36,352 nt of DNA from Helicobacteraceae bacterium (GCA_027063225.1 JAMOSG010000030.1:1-36352), one strand, 5' to 3'; counted from the first letter of the stretch, positions 26,448 to 34,852 are shown. Notes: generated by a model from the letters alone, not told the origin. Translations and numbers: made by a program.

Positions 26448-28265
26448 ATGCAAAAAACAATAGAGTTATTAAAAGCAAAAAATGAACTAAAAATTATTGA
26501 TGATGAGCTAGATATTTATCTTGAAATTCCCCATTTAGCTTATGCAGAAGTGAAGAAAAAAGATGGTGGGAAAGCTTTACTATTTACTAATGTTGTAGAT
26601 AAAAAAAGTGGTAAAAAATTTAGTGAGCCTGTGCTTATGAACCTTTATGGCTCTTATGCTAGAACAGAACTGCTTTTTGGTAGAACTATTGAATCTGTTG
26701 CAGATGAGATTACAAAACTACTTCATATGAAGCCACCAAGTGGATTAAAAGAGAAATTCACAATGGCAGCTGAGCTTTTTTCTTTAAAAAATATTTTCCC
26801 AAAACGCTTAAAAGGTGAGGGAGCATGTCAAGAGATTCAAAATTTTGGTAGTGCAATAAACCTTTATGATTTACCAGTGCTTACAACGTGGGAGCAAGAT
26901 GGTGGGCCTTTTATTACAATGGGACAGGTTTATACACAAAGTTTAGATGGCAAGATGGTAAATCTTGGTATGTATAGACTTCAAGTGTATGATAAAAACC
27001 ATCTTGGAATGCACTGGCAAATTCACAAAGATAGCTCACACTTTTTTGACCAATACCAAAAAGCTGGTAAAAAAATGCCAGTCTCTATTGCTATTGGTGG
27101 GGATCCACTCTATACTTGGTGTGCAACAGCACCACTTCCATATGGTGTTAATGAGCTTTTAATGTATGGGCTTATTAAAAAACAACCAGCACGTCTTGTA
27201 AAATCTTTAACAAACGATTTATATATTCCACAAGATGTTGATTATGTTATTGAAGGAGAGGTTGATCCATCACAGCTTCGCATTGAAGGGCCTTTTGGAG
27301 ATCATACAGGATACTACACACTTGAAGAGGAGTACCCTGTTTTAGAGGTAAAAGCAATTACAAAGAAAAAAGATAACCGTGTCTTTTTAGCAACAGTAGT
27401 TGGAAAACCACCACTTGAAGATAAATATATGGGGTGGGCAACTGGAAAAGTATTTTTCCCACTTTTAAAAACAACAGTTCCAGATTTGCTAGATTACCAT
27501 ATGCCAGAAAATGCAGGGTTTCATAACCTTATTTTAGCAAAAATGCAACCACTCTATAAAGGGCATGCAAAACAATTTATGCACGCATTTTGGGGTGCTG
27601 GGCAGATGAGTTTTGTAAAACATGCGATTTTTGTAGATGAAAAAGCACCAGAATTGGAAAATTATGAAACTTTTACACGTTATGTGCTGAATCGTTTCTC
27701 TAAAAAATCTCTTTTTGTGACAGAGGGTATCTTAGATGCACTGGATCACTCTTCAGATGAAACACTTGTGGGTGGAAAATTAGGAATTGATGCTACAAAA
27801 CAGTATGAGGATATTGTTGCACCAACAGTTTTGGAAGATGATGCTTTACTTGCAAAAGTAAAAGAGATTATTCCACAAGCACAAGAGTTAAAACAATATA
27901 TGAAAGATACACTCAACCCAATTACAGTAGTAACTGTGCAAAAAGATACAAATATCAAAAAGCTTCTTAGTGGCTTAGATACTTTAAAAGAGTATATAAA
28001 AATTATTGTTTTTATAGATAAAGCAAAAAATGATGTTACTAATCCGTATATGATTGTTTGGCGTGTAACAAACAATATAGATGTTCAGCGTGATTTGTAT
28101 TTGGGTGATGTTATAGCTCTTGATGCTACAAATAAAAATGCTTTAGATGGCTTTGAGCGTAGATGGCCAGATGATGTAGATTGTACAAAAGAGGTGGTTG
28201 AGTCTTTAAAACAAAGAGGTATTTGGGATTTAGATGAGCAATTGTTACACAAATATCAGCTTTGA
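26448..28265 (+). CDS. ubiD: UbiD-family decarboxylase, probably of menaquinone synthesis
   Basis: A 605-residue UbiD-type enzyme using prenylated flavin. The catalytic region contains EGEVDPSQLRIEGPFGDHTG, with the Arg/Glu set of the family, then YMGWATGKVFFPLLK and GTHD-like positions later. It is longer than E. coli UbiD (about 500 residues) because of a C-terminal extension (about 500-605). Campylobacterota make menaquinone by the futalosine route, where a UbiD-like protein (MqnL) is proposed to remove the last carboxyl group of the naphthoate. That step is the likely role here, as a polyprenyl synthase is in the same operon. This is inference. Confidence 0.88.
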   Translation: MQKTIELLKAKNELKIIDDELDIYLEIPHLAYAEVKKKDGGKALLFTNVVDKKSGKKFSEPVLMNLYGSYARTELLFGRTIESVADEITKLLHMKPPSGLKEKFTMAAELFSLKNIFPKRLKGEGACQEIQNFGSAINLYDLPVLTTWEQDGGPFITMGQVYTQSLDGKMVNLGMYRLQVYDKNHLGMHWQIHKDSSHFFDQYQKAGKKMPVSIAIGGDPLYTWCATAPLPYGVNELLMYGLIKKQPARLVKSLTNDLYIPQDVDYVIEGEVDPSQLRIEGPFGDHTGYYTLEEEYPVLEVKAITKKKDNRVFLATVVGKPPLEDKYMGWATGKVFFPLLKTTVPDLLDYHMPENAGFHNLILAKMQPLYKGHAKQFMHAFWGAGQMSFVKHAIFVDEKAPELENYETFTRYVLNRFSKKSLFVTEGILDALDHSSDETLVGGKLGIDATKQYEDIVAPTVLEDDALLAKVKEIIPQAQELKQYMKDTLNPITVVTVQKDTNIKKLLSGLDTLKEYIKIIVFIDKAKNDVTNPYMIVWRVTNNIDVQRDLYLGDVIALDATNKNALDGFERRWPDDVDCTKEVVESLKQRGIWDLDEQLLHKYQL

Positions 28266-28289
28266 GTTTTAAAAACGAAGCAAAAATGG

Positions 28290-28331
28290 TGTATATAAGC
28301 CAAATGTAACAAATTTTAATGTAACATTAAA
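28290..28331 (+). promoter_or_regulatory. Probable promoter and operator of the small cytochrome c gene
   Basis: GTATATAAG at 28291-28299 is a likely -10 region. At 28315-28331 lies TTTAATGTAACATTAAA, a perfect inverted repeat with 8-base arms about a single central A. Its left half is repeated: AATGTAACA occurs at 28303-28311 and again at 28318-28326, 15 bases apart. The arrangement, just at and after the expected transcript start, suggests a repressor or Crp/Fnr-type site. Confidence 0.5.
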
Positions 28332-28356
28332 GTAAATAAATAAAAGGTGTCGCTAC

Positions 28357-28683
28357 ATGAAGAAGATATTGTTTTTTTTCACATCAGTTACTTTGTTATC
28401 TCTTATAGATTCGCAAGCAGCAGTGTATAAGGGGCAGAGGATTTTTACAAAACAGTGTGTTTCATGTCATGCTAGCGCACAAGAGTTGGTTGCTTCTAAA
28501 ACTCAAGCTGAGTGGAAAGTTATTATGGCAGACAAAGGAAAAGGGCTTATTGCTATTCATGAAAAGAAAGCTCCAGATGCTCTGAAGTATCTTCAATCTA
28601 AAAAATTTGCAAGAAAGTCTAAACACTTAGCGCAATTTTTAAATGAATATGCAAAAGATAGTGGAAAAGTTCCTGCGTTTTAA
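28357..28683 (+). CDS. Small exported c-type cytochrome
   Basis: A 108-residue protein with a signal peptide (about 1-22, ending DSQAA) and one haem-binding CVSCH (about residues 35-39) after YKGQRIFTKQ. The remaining chain is lysine-rich, and Met at about 53 or a later residue could be the axial ligand. It is a single-haem, soluble periplasmic electron carrier of class I size. It is preceded by AAAGGTG at good distance and followed by a clear hairpin, so it is a single-gene unit with its own control region. Confidence 0.87.
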   Translation: MKKILFFFTSVTLLSLIDSQAAVYKGQRIFTKQCVSCHASAQELVASKTQAEWKVIMADKGKGLIAIHEKKAPDALKYLQSKKFARKSKHLAQFLNEYAKDSGKVPAF

Positions 28684-28710
28684 TAGTTATATATCTTCTT
28701 TTTTCAACCA

Positions 28711-28737
28711 AGAGTGGCTTAAAACCACTCTCTTCTT
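28711..28737 (+). terminator. Intrinsic terminator after the cytochrome c gene
   Basis: AGAGTGG (28711-28717) pairs with CCACTCT (28725-28731) over a CTTAAAA loop, followed by CTTCTT. The 7-bp stem and short T-rich tail lie 28 bases after the stop codon. Confidence 0.65.
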
Positions 28738-28763
28738 AAATTTAAAAAAATCAAGGATTATTT

Positions 28764-30152
28764 ATGGATAAAATGTGGTCTGGACGCTTTTCAGCGGGTG
28801 CATCATCACTTTTAGATGATTTTAATGCTTCTATTATGTTTGATAGAAAACTTTACCAAGAGGATATTGAGGGTTCAATTGTTCATGCAACAATGCTTCA
28901 TGCTCAAGGTATTTTAACGCAAGATGAGCTTAAACTTATTGTTGATGGACTTAACCAAGTAAAAAAAGAGATCGAATCTGGCGAATTTGAGTGGAAAATC
29001 TCAGATGAAGATTTACATATGGGAATTGAGAAGCGTTTAACGCAGATTATTGGTGATGCTGGGAAAAAACTTCATACTGCAAGAAGTAGAAATGACCAAG
29101 TAGCAGTTGATTTTCGTCGTTACGTTTTACGTAAAAATAAAGAGATTGCAAAAGCAATTGAGCTTTTGATGCAAGAGATTTTAGTTGTTGCAAAAAAACA
29201 TAAAGATACTCTTTTACCAGGTATGACACACCTTCAACATGCACAACCAATTAACTTTGCTTTTCATTTAGGGGCTTACCTTTCTATGTTTAAGCGTGAT
29301 ATTGAAAGATTTGAGAGTTCATATGAGCGTAACAATATCTCTCCTCTTGGTTGTGCAGCACTCGCTGGAACTCCACACAATGTAGATAGAGAAAAAACTG
29401 CTGAGCTTTTAGGGTTTGATAGTGTAAGTATTAACTGTTTAGATACAGTAAGTGATAGAGATTTTGCTTTGGAGATTTTATTTAATATCTCTACTATGAT
29501 GATGCATATTTCACGTTTAAGTGAAGAGCTTATTTTATGGAGTAGTTACGAGTTTGGTTTTGTAGAGCTAAGCGATGAGTACTCAACTGGTAGTTCTATT
29601 ATGCCACAAAAGAAAAATCCTGATGTTCCAGAGCTTTTACGTGGGAAAACAGGACGTGTTTATGGTGCACTTATGGGGCTTTTAACTGTTATGAAAGGGC
29701 TTCCACTAGCATACAACAAAGATACGCAAGAGGATAAAGAGGGTGTTTTTGATGCAGTAGCAACTGCTGAGATTTCACTAGAGATTTTAAAAGAAGCTAT
29801 TAAAACTATGCAAGTAAAAGCAGAAAATATGCAAAAAGCTTGTGAAATTGGGCATTTAAGTGCAACAGATTTAGCAGATTATTTAGTAGAGAAGTGTAAT
29901 ATCCCATTTAGAGAGGCACATTTCATTACTGGTCGTGCAGTTGCTAAAGCTGAAGAGCTTGGTGTAGATTTATCAAAAATTGAGTTAAAATATCTTCAAG
30001 AGATAGATAGTAGAATCTCTGAAGATGTTTTAGAACTACTTGATTTAAGAAACTCTATGAATGCAAGAGATTCTTTTGGTGGAACAGCATCGACTCAAAC
30101 TCAAAAACAACTTGAGTACTTTGAAAACTATTTAAACAGTAAAGGGGAATAA
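28764..30152 (+). CDS. argH: Argininosuccinate lyase
   Basis: A 462-residue ArgH of usual length. It opens MWSGRFSAG, has [11 protein letters not shown] in the substrate region and [11 protein letters not shown], and the fumarase-family signature [14 protein letters not shown] containing the catalytic serine. It cleaves argininosuccinate to arginine and fumarate. ATCAAGGATTATTT before the ATG supplies the ribosome site. A haem protein gene follows after six bases with no terminator between, so the two are cotranscribed although their functions look unrelated. Confidence 0.97.
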   Translation: MDKMWSGRFSAGASSLLDDFNASIMFDRKLYQEDIEGSIVHATMLHAQGILTQDELKLIVDGLNQVKKEIESGEFEWKISDEDLHMGIEKRLTQIIGDAGKKLHTARSRNDQVAVDFRRYVLRKNKEIAKAIELLMQEILVVAKKHKDTLLPGMTHLQHAQPINFAFHLGAYLSMFKRDIERFESSYERNNISPLGCAALAGTPHNVDREKTAELLGFDSVSINCLDTVSDRDFALEILFNISTMMMHISRLSEELILWSSYEFGFVELSDEYSTGSSIMPQKKNPDVPELLRGKTGRVYGALMGLLTVMKGLPLAYNKDTQEDKEGVFDAVATAEISLEILKEAIKTMQVKAENMQKACEIGHLSATDLADYLVEKCNIPFREAHFITGRAVAKAEELGVDLSKIELKYLQEIDSRISEDVLELLDLRNSMNARDSFGGTASTQTQKQLEYFENYLNSKGE

Positions 30153-30158
30153 TAGAAA

Positions 30159-30710
30159 ATGAAAAAAATATTACTTTTAGGTTCACTACTTTTAGCATCT
30201 TCAGTTTTTGCTGAAGGGTATATGAAAAAAGCAAACGTTATTTCAAAAGATTTACTAAAAACTCTTGGTTCAAATATGAAAAGAGAGTTAAAATCAAATG
30301 GTCCAGAAGCTGCACTAAAATTTTGTAGTGCGAATGCTTATAAATTAACACAAGAGATAGATAAACAATATGGTAAAAATATCTCTGTAAAGAGAATCTC
30401 TTTAAAACCAAGAAATCCAGCAAACAAAGCTACTACTGATGAAGCAGTGATTTTAAAAGCAATGGAAGATATGCATAAGGTTGGTGCAAAACCAAAAAAT
30501 GTTATGCAAGTACAAGGTGATGTTGTAAAAGTGTATAAACCTTTATTTATAGCTAAAAAAGCTTGTTTAATCTGTCATGGTGATGTTGCAAAAACAAAAC
30601 CAGCACTTGCAAAAGCTATTAAAAATGTTTATCCTCATGATAAAGCAATGGGGTATAAAATGGGTGATTTAAGAGGTGCAATAGTTGTTACTATGCCTAA
30701 GAAAAAGTAA
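30159..30710 (+). CDS. Exported DUF3365 (Tll0287-like) haem protein
   Basis: A 183-residue protein with a signal peptide (about 1-18, ending SVFA). The domain is that of DUF3365/Tll0287-like proteins: an early ALKFCSANAYKLT segment, conserved RISLKPRNPANKAT, and a c-type haem site CLICH near residue 137, followed by GDLRGAIVV. In the family this fold serves as a periplasmic or extracytoplasmic sensor or electron carrier; as a free protein its role is unknown. It shares the argH transcript and ends in a strong hairpin that contains its stop codon. Confidence 0.82.
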   Translation: MKKILLLGSLLLASSVFAEGYMKKANVISKDLLKTLGSNMKRELKSNGPEAALKFCSANAYKLTQEIDKQYGKNISVKRISLKPRNPANKATTDEAVILKAMEDMHKVGAKPKNVMQVQGDVVKVYKPLFIAKKACLICHGDVAKTKPALAKAIKNVYPHDKAMGYKMGDLRGAIVVTMPKKK

Positions 30711-30737
30711 GAGAATTTAGTCTCTTACTTCCTCCTT
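30705..30737. terminator. Bidirectional terminator between the DUF3365 gene and the opposing gene
   Basis: A perfect 10-bp stem (AAGTAAGAGA at 30705-30714, TCTCTTACTT at 30721-30730) with loop ATTTAG includes the stop codon of the upstream gene. On the plus strand it is followed by CCTCCTTTTTTA, and on the minus strand by TTTC, so it can stop transcription from both sides. Confidence 0.8.
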
Positions 30738-30739
30738 TT

Positions 30740-31171
30740 TTATTCGTATGTATAACTCCATCCTGTGAGTTTGTCGTTTTTAACTTCACTAAATCCTTTT
30801 GCATCTGCTAAAAAATCTATTACGTGCATTGGTATGCTAGGTATGCTTCTTTGATCCTCTGGTTTTATAAGTAGTAGGGGCATTGGTGTTTCTTGTTGGC
30901 TTTTTCCAAATCCAACTGGCATCAGTTGGCTCATAACCTCTTTTGGATTAAAAATTTCATTATCTTCTAAAAACTTTTGAAATACTTGCTCTTTTATACC
31001 CTCTGGAAGCTCCTCTTGAGTGTTTAAAAAGATAGTAAATTGAATAGGTGTTTCTTTTTCAAAATGGGTAGGTGCTGGAGTTGCTAAAATGATATACTCC
31101 ACTTTTTCTAAAAGTTTTTCAATTTCGTTATGTTCTAGGTATGTATCTGTTACAATCGCTTTTGCTACCAT
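30740..31171 (-). CDS. Conserved-looking protein of unknown function, divergent from pta
   Basis: A 143-residue soluble protein with no signal or membrane segment. It starts MVAKAIVTDTYLEHNE, has a strand-rich middle and a Pro/Met-rich second half (ETPMPLLLIKPEDQRS, PSIPMHVIDFLADAKG). I do not recognise the family. The ATG is preceded by AAGGGAATAAACC and by a TAAAAT (31204-31199). It faces away from pta across a short shared promoter region and ends at a hairpin shared with the opposite gene, which argues that it is a real gene. Confidence 0.65.
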   Translation of the reverse strand: MVAKAIVTDTYLEHNEIEKLLEKVEYIILATPAPTHFEKETPIQFTIFLNTQEELPEGIKEQVFQKFLEDNEIFNPKEVMSQLMPVGFGKSQQETPMPLLLIKPEDQRSIPSIPMHVIDFLADAKGFSEVKNDKLTGWSYTYE

Positions 31172-31198
31172 TGGTTTATTCCCTTTTTGTTTTTTGCT

Positions 31199-31242
31199 AT
31201 TTTACTTTATTTCTACTTTTAGAAACTATAAAATGTTATACT
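31199..31242. promoter_or_regulatory. Divergent promoters of the unknown gene and pta
   Basis: For pta, TGTTATACT gives an extended -10 (TG at 31234-31235, TATACT at 31237-31242), 30 bases before the pta ATG. For the minus-strand gene, AGTAAAATAG gives TAAAAT at 31204-31199. The two boxes are about 33 bases apart, so the transcripts may influence each other. Confidence 0.5.
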
Positions 31243-31272
31243 TCACACTATATTAGAAAAAGGTTATTTTTT

Positions 31273-33351
31273 ATGAAATTAGATTCTCTTTATATCGCAT
31301 CTCAAGAGGCAAATAGTGGTACATTGTTTGTCTCTATGGGGATGATGCATATCTTAAAGCGTAAGTTACATCGTGTTGCTTTTTTTCGACCCATTATTTT
31401 AGATAAAAGTAAAAAAGATAAAGATATAGAGTTTATGTTAGGGCATTATAATTTAGATATGAACTATGAAGATTGTTATGCTTTAGATTTAGATGAAGTA
31501 GAATCTCTTCTTGCTCAAAACAAGCAAGAGGAAGTTTTAAATACAATTATACAAAAGTTTCAAAAGCTTGCATTAGAGTATGATTTTGTTTTATGTGAAG
31601 GTTTACGTGGAACTTTTTTTAATGCAACAATTCACCAAGATCTTAATCTTCTTATAGCACAAAATCTTAATGCTGCTTATATAAATATTATAAATGCTAA
31701 AGATCTACAAGAGCAAGAGATAGAACAAAATATTGCAATAGAGAAAGAGCGTATAGAGAGTTTTAAGGTGCAACATTTTAGCACATTTGTAAATAGGGTG
31801 AACTCTTCTCAAAAAGAGAAACTAACAAAAAAATTTGCTCAAGACTCTTTGAGTGTTTTTTTCTTAGAGGAGATAGAGGAGTTAAACAAACCAACTCTTT
31901 TAGATATTATAGAATCCCTCAATGCTAAAGAGATTGTTGTGAAAAAAGAGGATTACTCTCGTGTTATTTTTAACACTCGTATTGCTGCATTGAGTGTTGA
32001 AAATTTTTTAGAGTATATTCAAGAGGGGGATCTTATTATTGTTCCTGCAGATAGGTCAGATATTATTTTAGGATTATTAGGAGCGGTGTATTCTAATAAT
32101 TACCCTTCTATTGCAGCTATATTATTTCCGTTTGATATGGAAGCAAATAGTAATATTCAAAAGCTTATAGATGGTTTGGATGGTTTTAGAATCCCTATTA
32201 TCTCTATAGAGTGTGATACCTATACAAGTGCTCAAAAACTTGCAAAAGTGCGTTCACGTTTACGTGTAGATAGCACAAGAAAAATTTCACTTGCACTTGG
32301 TATTTTTCAAGAAAATGTTGATGTTTCACTTGTTGAATCAAAAATAGCTACTTCTTACAGTGATATTGTTACCCCTTTAATGTTTGAATATAAACTTTTT
32401 GAGATGGCACGTAAAAAGAAAAAACATATTATTTTGCCAGAGAGTAGTGATGAGCGTATTTTAAGAGCTGCACAGATTATCCTCTTACGTGGTGTTGCAG
32501 ATATTACATTACTAGGAAATAAAAAAACAATTGAGCAAAAAGTGGTTGGACTTGGACTTGATTTAACACAGGCACAAATTTTAGATTATGAAAATTCCCC
32601 ACTTTTAGAGGAGTTTTCACAAGAGTTTTACAAGCTTCGCTCCCATAAAGGTTTAAGTAAAGAGGCGGCGTATGATGCTATGAACAATGCAAACTATTTT
32701 GCGACAATGATGGTGCATCTTGGGTATGGAGATGGTATGGTAAGTGGTGCAATTGGCTCAACAGGAGAGACAATTTTGCCAGCATTGCAGATTATTAAAA
32801 CAAAACCAAATATTTCTTTGGTCTCTAGTGTATTTTTTATGTGTATGGAAACAAAGGTTCTTGTTTTTGGAGATTGTGCAGTAAACCAAAATCCAACAGC
32901 ACAAGAGTTGGCACAAATTGCCATTAGTTCGGCACAAACTGTTGAATCTTTTGGGATAGAGCCAAAAGTGGCAATGCTTTCATACTCTACAGGTAACAGT
33001 GGAAAAGGGGAGGATGTCCAAAAAGTGCAAGAAGCTACAAAGATTGTTAAGGAGTTAAATAGTTCCCTTTTAGTGGATGGACCTTTACAGTATGATGCTG
33101 CAGTAAATAAAGAGGTTGCTAAGAAAAAAATGCCAAACTCTAAAGTTGCTGGGGAAGCAAATGTTTTAATTTTTCCAGATTTAAACACAGGAAACAATAC
33201 ATACAAAGCAGTACAACGCTCAAGTGGTGCAGTAGCAATTGGACCAGTTTTGCAAGGGCTTAACAAACCAGTTAATGACTTAAGTAGAGGTTGTTTGGTA
33301 GAAGATATTGTAAATACTATCGCTATTACAGCGATTCAAGCAGGAGAGTAG
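31273..33351 (+). CDS. pta: Phosphate acetyltransferase
   Basis: The start is the ATG at 31273, nine bases after AAAAAGG; a longer frame upstream would begin inside the opposing gene and before the promoter. The 692-residue product has the long Pta form. An N-terminal P-loop-like domain spans about 1-190 and a DRTGG-type domain about 200-325. The catalytic PTA domain (about 360-690) has ILPESSDERILRAA, MVSGAIGSTGETI and the late NVLIFPDLNTGN. It interconverts acetyl-CoA and acetyl phosphate. ackA starts two bases after its stop. Confidence 0.95.
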   Translation: MKLDSLYIASQEANSGTLFVSMGMMHILKRKLHRVAFFRPIILDKSKKDKDIEFMLGHYNLDMNYEDCYALDLDEVESLLAQNKQEEVLNTIIQKFQKLALEYDFVLCEGLRGTFFNATIHQDLNLLIAQNLNAAYINIINAKDLQEQEIEQNIAIEKERIESFKVQHFSTFVNRVNSSQKEKLTKKFAQDSLSVFFLEEIEELNKPTLLDIIESLNAKEIVVKKEDYSRVIFNTRIAALSVENFLEYIQEGDLIIVPADRSDIILGLLGAVYSNNYPSIAAILFPFDMEANSNIQKLIDGLDGFRIPIISIECDTYTSAQKLAKVRSRLRVDSTRKISLALGIFQENVDVSLVESKIATSYSDIVTPLMFEYKLFEMARKKKKHIILPESSDERILRAAQIILLRGVADITLLGNKKTIEQKVVGLGLDLTQAQILDYENSPLLEEFSQEFYKLRSHKGLSKEAAYDAMNNANYFATMMVHLGYGDGMVSGAIGSTGETILPALQIIKTKPNISLVSSVFFMCMETKVLVFGDCAVNQNPTAQELAQIAISSAQTVESFGIEPKVAMLSYSTGNSGKGEDVQKVQEATKIVKELNSSLLVDGPLQYDAAVNKEVAKKKMPNSKVAGEANVLIFPDLNTGNNTYKAVQRSSGAVAIGPVLQGLNKPVNDLSRGCLVEDIVNTIAITAIQAGE

Positions 33352-33352
33352 A

Positions 33353-34381
33353 ATGAAAATAGGGGTAATAAATAGTGGAAGTTCATCATTGAAATTTAAA
33401 CTTTTTGAAGATGGTGTTGTGCAATATAGTTGTGTTGTTGAGCATATTGGTGAAGATGGAAGTGAAGTTGCAAACCATTTAGAAGCACTCCAAAAAATAG
33501 AGGTGGATTTTACTACACTTGATGTTGTTGGACACAGAGTCGTTCATGGTGGAGAGTTTTTTACGCAAAGTGTTATAATAGACGAGGATGTTATGCAAAA
33601 AATTGCCTCTTTAAGCAGATTAGCTCCACTTCATAACCCTGCAAATTTAGAGGGGATAAAGGTTGTAAAAAAGATAGCTCCATCTTTAAAACAAGTTGCG
33701 GTTTTTGATACTGCATTTCATAGTAGTATGCCACAAGAGGCGTATCTGTATGCAATAGATACAAAATTTTATAAGCAGCATCATATTCGACGTTACGGTT
33801 TTCATGGAACATCACATAGCTATTTAGCAAAAGAGGCTGCTAAGATTTTAAAAAAAGAGTTAAATGAGTTAAATATTATCTCTTTACATTTGGGAAATGG
33901 GGCAAGTGCTTGTGCTGTTAAAAATGGAAAAAGTGTAGATACTTCCATGGGCTTTACTCCATTAGAGGGGTTAGTTATGGGAACAAGAAGTGGTGACTTG
34001 GATCCTGCTATTGTGCTTTATATGCAGCAAGAGTTAGGTTTAAGTGTAGATGAGGTACAAAAAGAGCTTAATAAACACTCAGGATTATTAGGACTTGCAA
34101 AAAGTAATGATGTAAGAGATTTACAACAAAGTCAAACTAAAGAGGCTCAAACTGCACTTGATATTTTTGTACGAAGAGTGCAAAAGTATATAGGATCTTA
34201 TATAGTACTTTTAGATGATGTAGATGCAATAGTTTTTAGTGGTGGAATAGGGGAACATTCTGAGTATATTCGCAATAAAATTTTAGATGTTAAAGTTTTA
34301 AAAGATATAAAAAGTTTAGTAATTCAAACAGATGAAGAGTTGGAGATTGCACAAGAGTGCATAAAAGTTCTACAGGCGTAA
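33353..34381 (+). CDS. ackA: Acetate kinase, short form
   Basis: A 342-residue AckA, about 50-60 residues shorter than most of its family. All key sites are present: Asn7 in INSGSSS, Arg62 in GHRVVHGG, Asp119 in VFDTAFHSSMP, His151 in RYGFHGTSH, His179 in HLGNGAS, Arg212 in MGTRSGDLDP, FSGGIGEHS (295-303) and TDEELEIA (326-333). Losses are in the loop after the first strands and near the C-terminus after GEHSEYIRNKI. It converts acetyl phosphate and ADP to acetate and ATP, or the reverse for acetate uptake. Coupled to pta by a one-base gap. Confidence 0.95.
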   Translation: MKIGVINSGSSSLKFKLFEDGVVQYSCVVEHIGEDGSEVANHLEALQKIEVDFTTLDVVGHRVVHGGEFFTQSVIIDEDVMQKIASLSRLAPLHNPANLEGIKVVKKIAPSLKQVAVFDTAFHSSMPQEAYLYAIDTKFYKQHHIRRYGFHGTSHSYLAKEAAKILKKELNELNIISLHLGNGASACAVKNGKSVDTSMGFTPLEGLVMGTRSGDLDPAIVLYMQQELGLSVDEVQKELNKHSGLLGLAKSNDVRDLQQSQTKEAQTALDIFVRRVQKYIGSYIVLLDDVDAIVFSGGIGEHSEYIRNKILDVKVLKDIKSLVIQTDEELEIAQECIKVLQA

Positions 34382-34390
34382 AAGCCTGTA
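34371..34390. terminator. Hairpin between ackA and the cold-shock gene
   Basis: TACAGGC (34371-34377) pairs with GCCTGTA (34384-34390) around a GTAAAA loop holding the ackA stop codon. On the minus strand it lies ten bases after the cold-shock gene and is followed by GAACTTTTA. The T tails are weak, so efficiency is uncertain. Confidence 0.5.
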
Positions 34391-34399
34391 AAAGGGAAA

Positions 34400-34618
34400 T
34401 TAGATAGCTGTTACGTTTTCAGCTTGAGGACCTTTTTGTCCCTCACCAATTTCGAAAGTTACTTGTTGACCATCTGCTAAAGAAACACGACCACCATTTG
34501 GGTTATTTACTTGGCGAAAATGTACGAATACATCTTTTCCACCGTCTGCTTGTTCTATGAAACCATAACCTTTTTCGTCATTAAACCATTTGATTGTACC
34601 AGATTTTAATTCTGCCAT
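34400..34618 (-). CDS. Cold-shock domain protein (Csp family)
   Basis: The start is the ATG at 34618, seven bases after AAAAAGG; two in-frame upstream ATGs lack sites. The 72-residue product is a single OB-fold CSD. It has RNP-1 KGYGFIEQ and RNP-2 DVFVHF, begins [12 protein letters not shown] and ends [10 protein letters not shown]. It binds single-stranded RNA or DNA and melts RNA structure. Whether it is cold-induced cannot be told from the protein, but the gene has a long upstream region without coding sequence. Confidence 0.93.
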   Translation of the reverse strand: MAELKSGTIKWFNDEKGYGFIEQADGGKDVFVHFRQVNNPNGGRVSLADGQQVTFEIGEGQKGPQAENVTAI

Positions 34619-34800
34619 TGCAATACCTTTTTGCATTAAATTTTTACACATATCTTAAAAAATTAAGAAAGTGGAGTCAAAAATTAGGGGAGGAAGTCTT
34701 TAGAGAAGGGAGTTGAACAAAAATATTACAAAACACACACTAAAGATGAATTCACGCCTCATCTTTTATCGGTAACAGTGTAGCATAATATAGGTTAAAA
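34619..34800 (-). promoter_or_regulatory. Long leader and promoter region of the cold-shock gene
   Basis: This stretch of about 230 bases between the Csp and S4 genes holds no gene. On the minus strand CCTATATTATG (around 34790-34780) is a likely -10, giving a leader of about 155 bases; TTGTAATATT (around 34731-34722) is a second candidate. A stem formed by 34742-34749 and 34759-34766 (AAAGATGA with TCATCTTT, loop of nine) would lie near the 5' end of the longer transcript. A pyrimidine-rich tract (CTCCCTTCTC and CTTCCTCCCC) follows. Confidence 0.45.
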
Positions 34801-34822
34801 GCAAGCTTAAATTGACAAAATG

Positions 34823-34831
34823 TGTTATAAT
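34823..34831 (+). promoter_or_regulatory. Extended -10 promoter of the S4-domain gene
   Basis: TGTTATAAT gives a perfect TATAAT at 34826-34831 with TG one base upstream. The transcript start would fall near 34838, just before the AAGGA at 34841 that serves the ATG at 34853. Confidence 0.7.
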
Positions 34832-34852
34832 CTACAAAAAAAGGATAAAAAG

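Noticed and set aside
31141..31272. Longer N-terminus for Pta
   Set aside because: It would start inside the opposing gene, upstream of the TATACT box, and add a hydrophobic stretch not found in Pta.
32694..33266. 190-residue open frame on the minus strand opposite pta
   Set aside because: It lies wholly within the conserved catalytic part of pta, has no ribosome site and reads as low-quality antisense protein.
34742..34768. Plus-strand mini-gene beginning ATGAATTCACGC
   Set aside because: Only nine codons with no matching ribosome site; the sequence is better explained as a hairpin arm.
34812..34831. TTGACA as -35 box of the S4-domain gene
   Set aside because: Only eight bases separate it from TATAAT, too few for a -35/-10 pair; the TG before TATAAT fits an extended -10 better.
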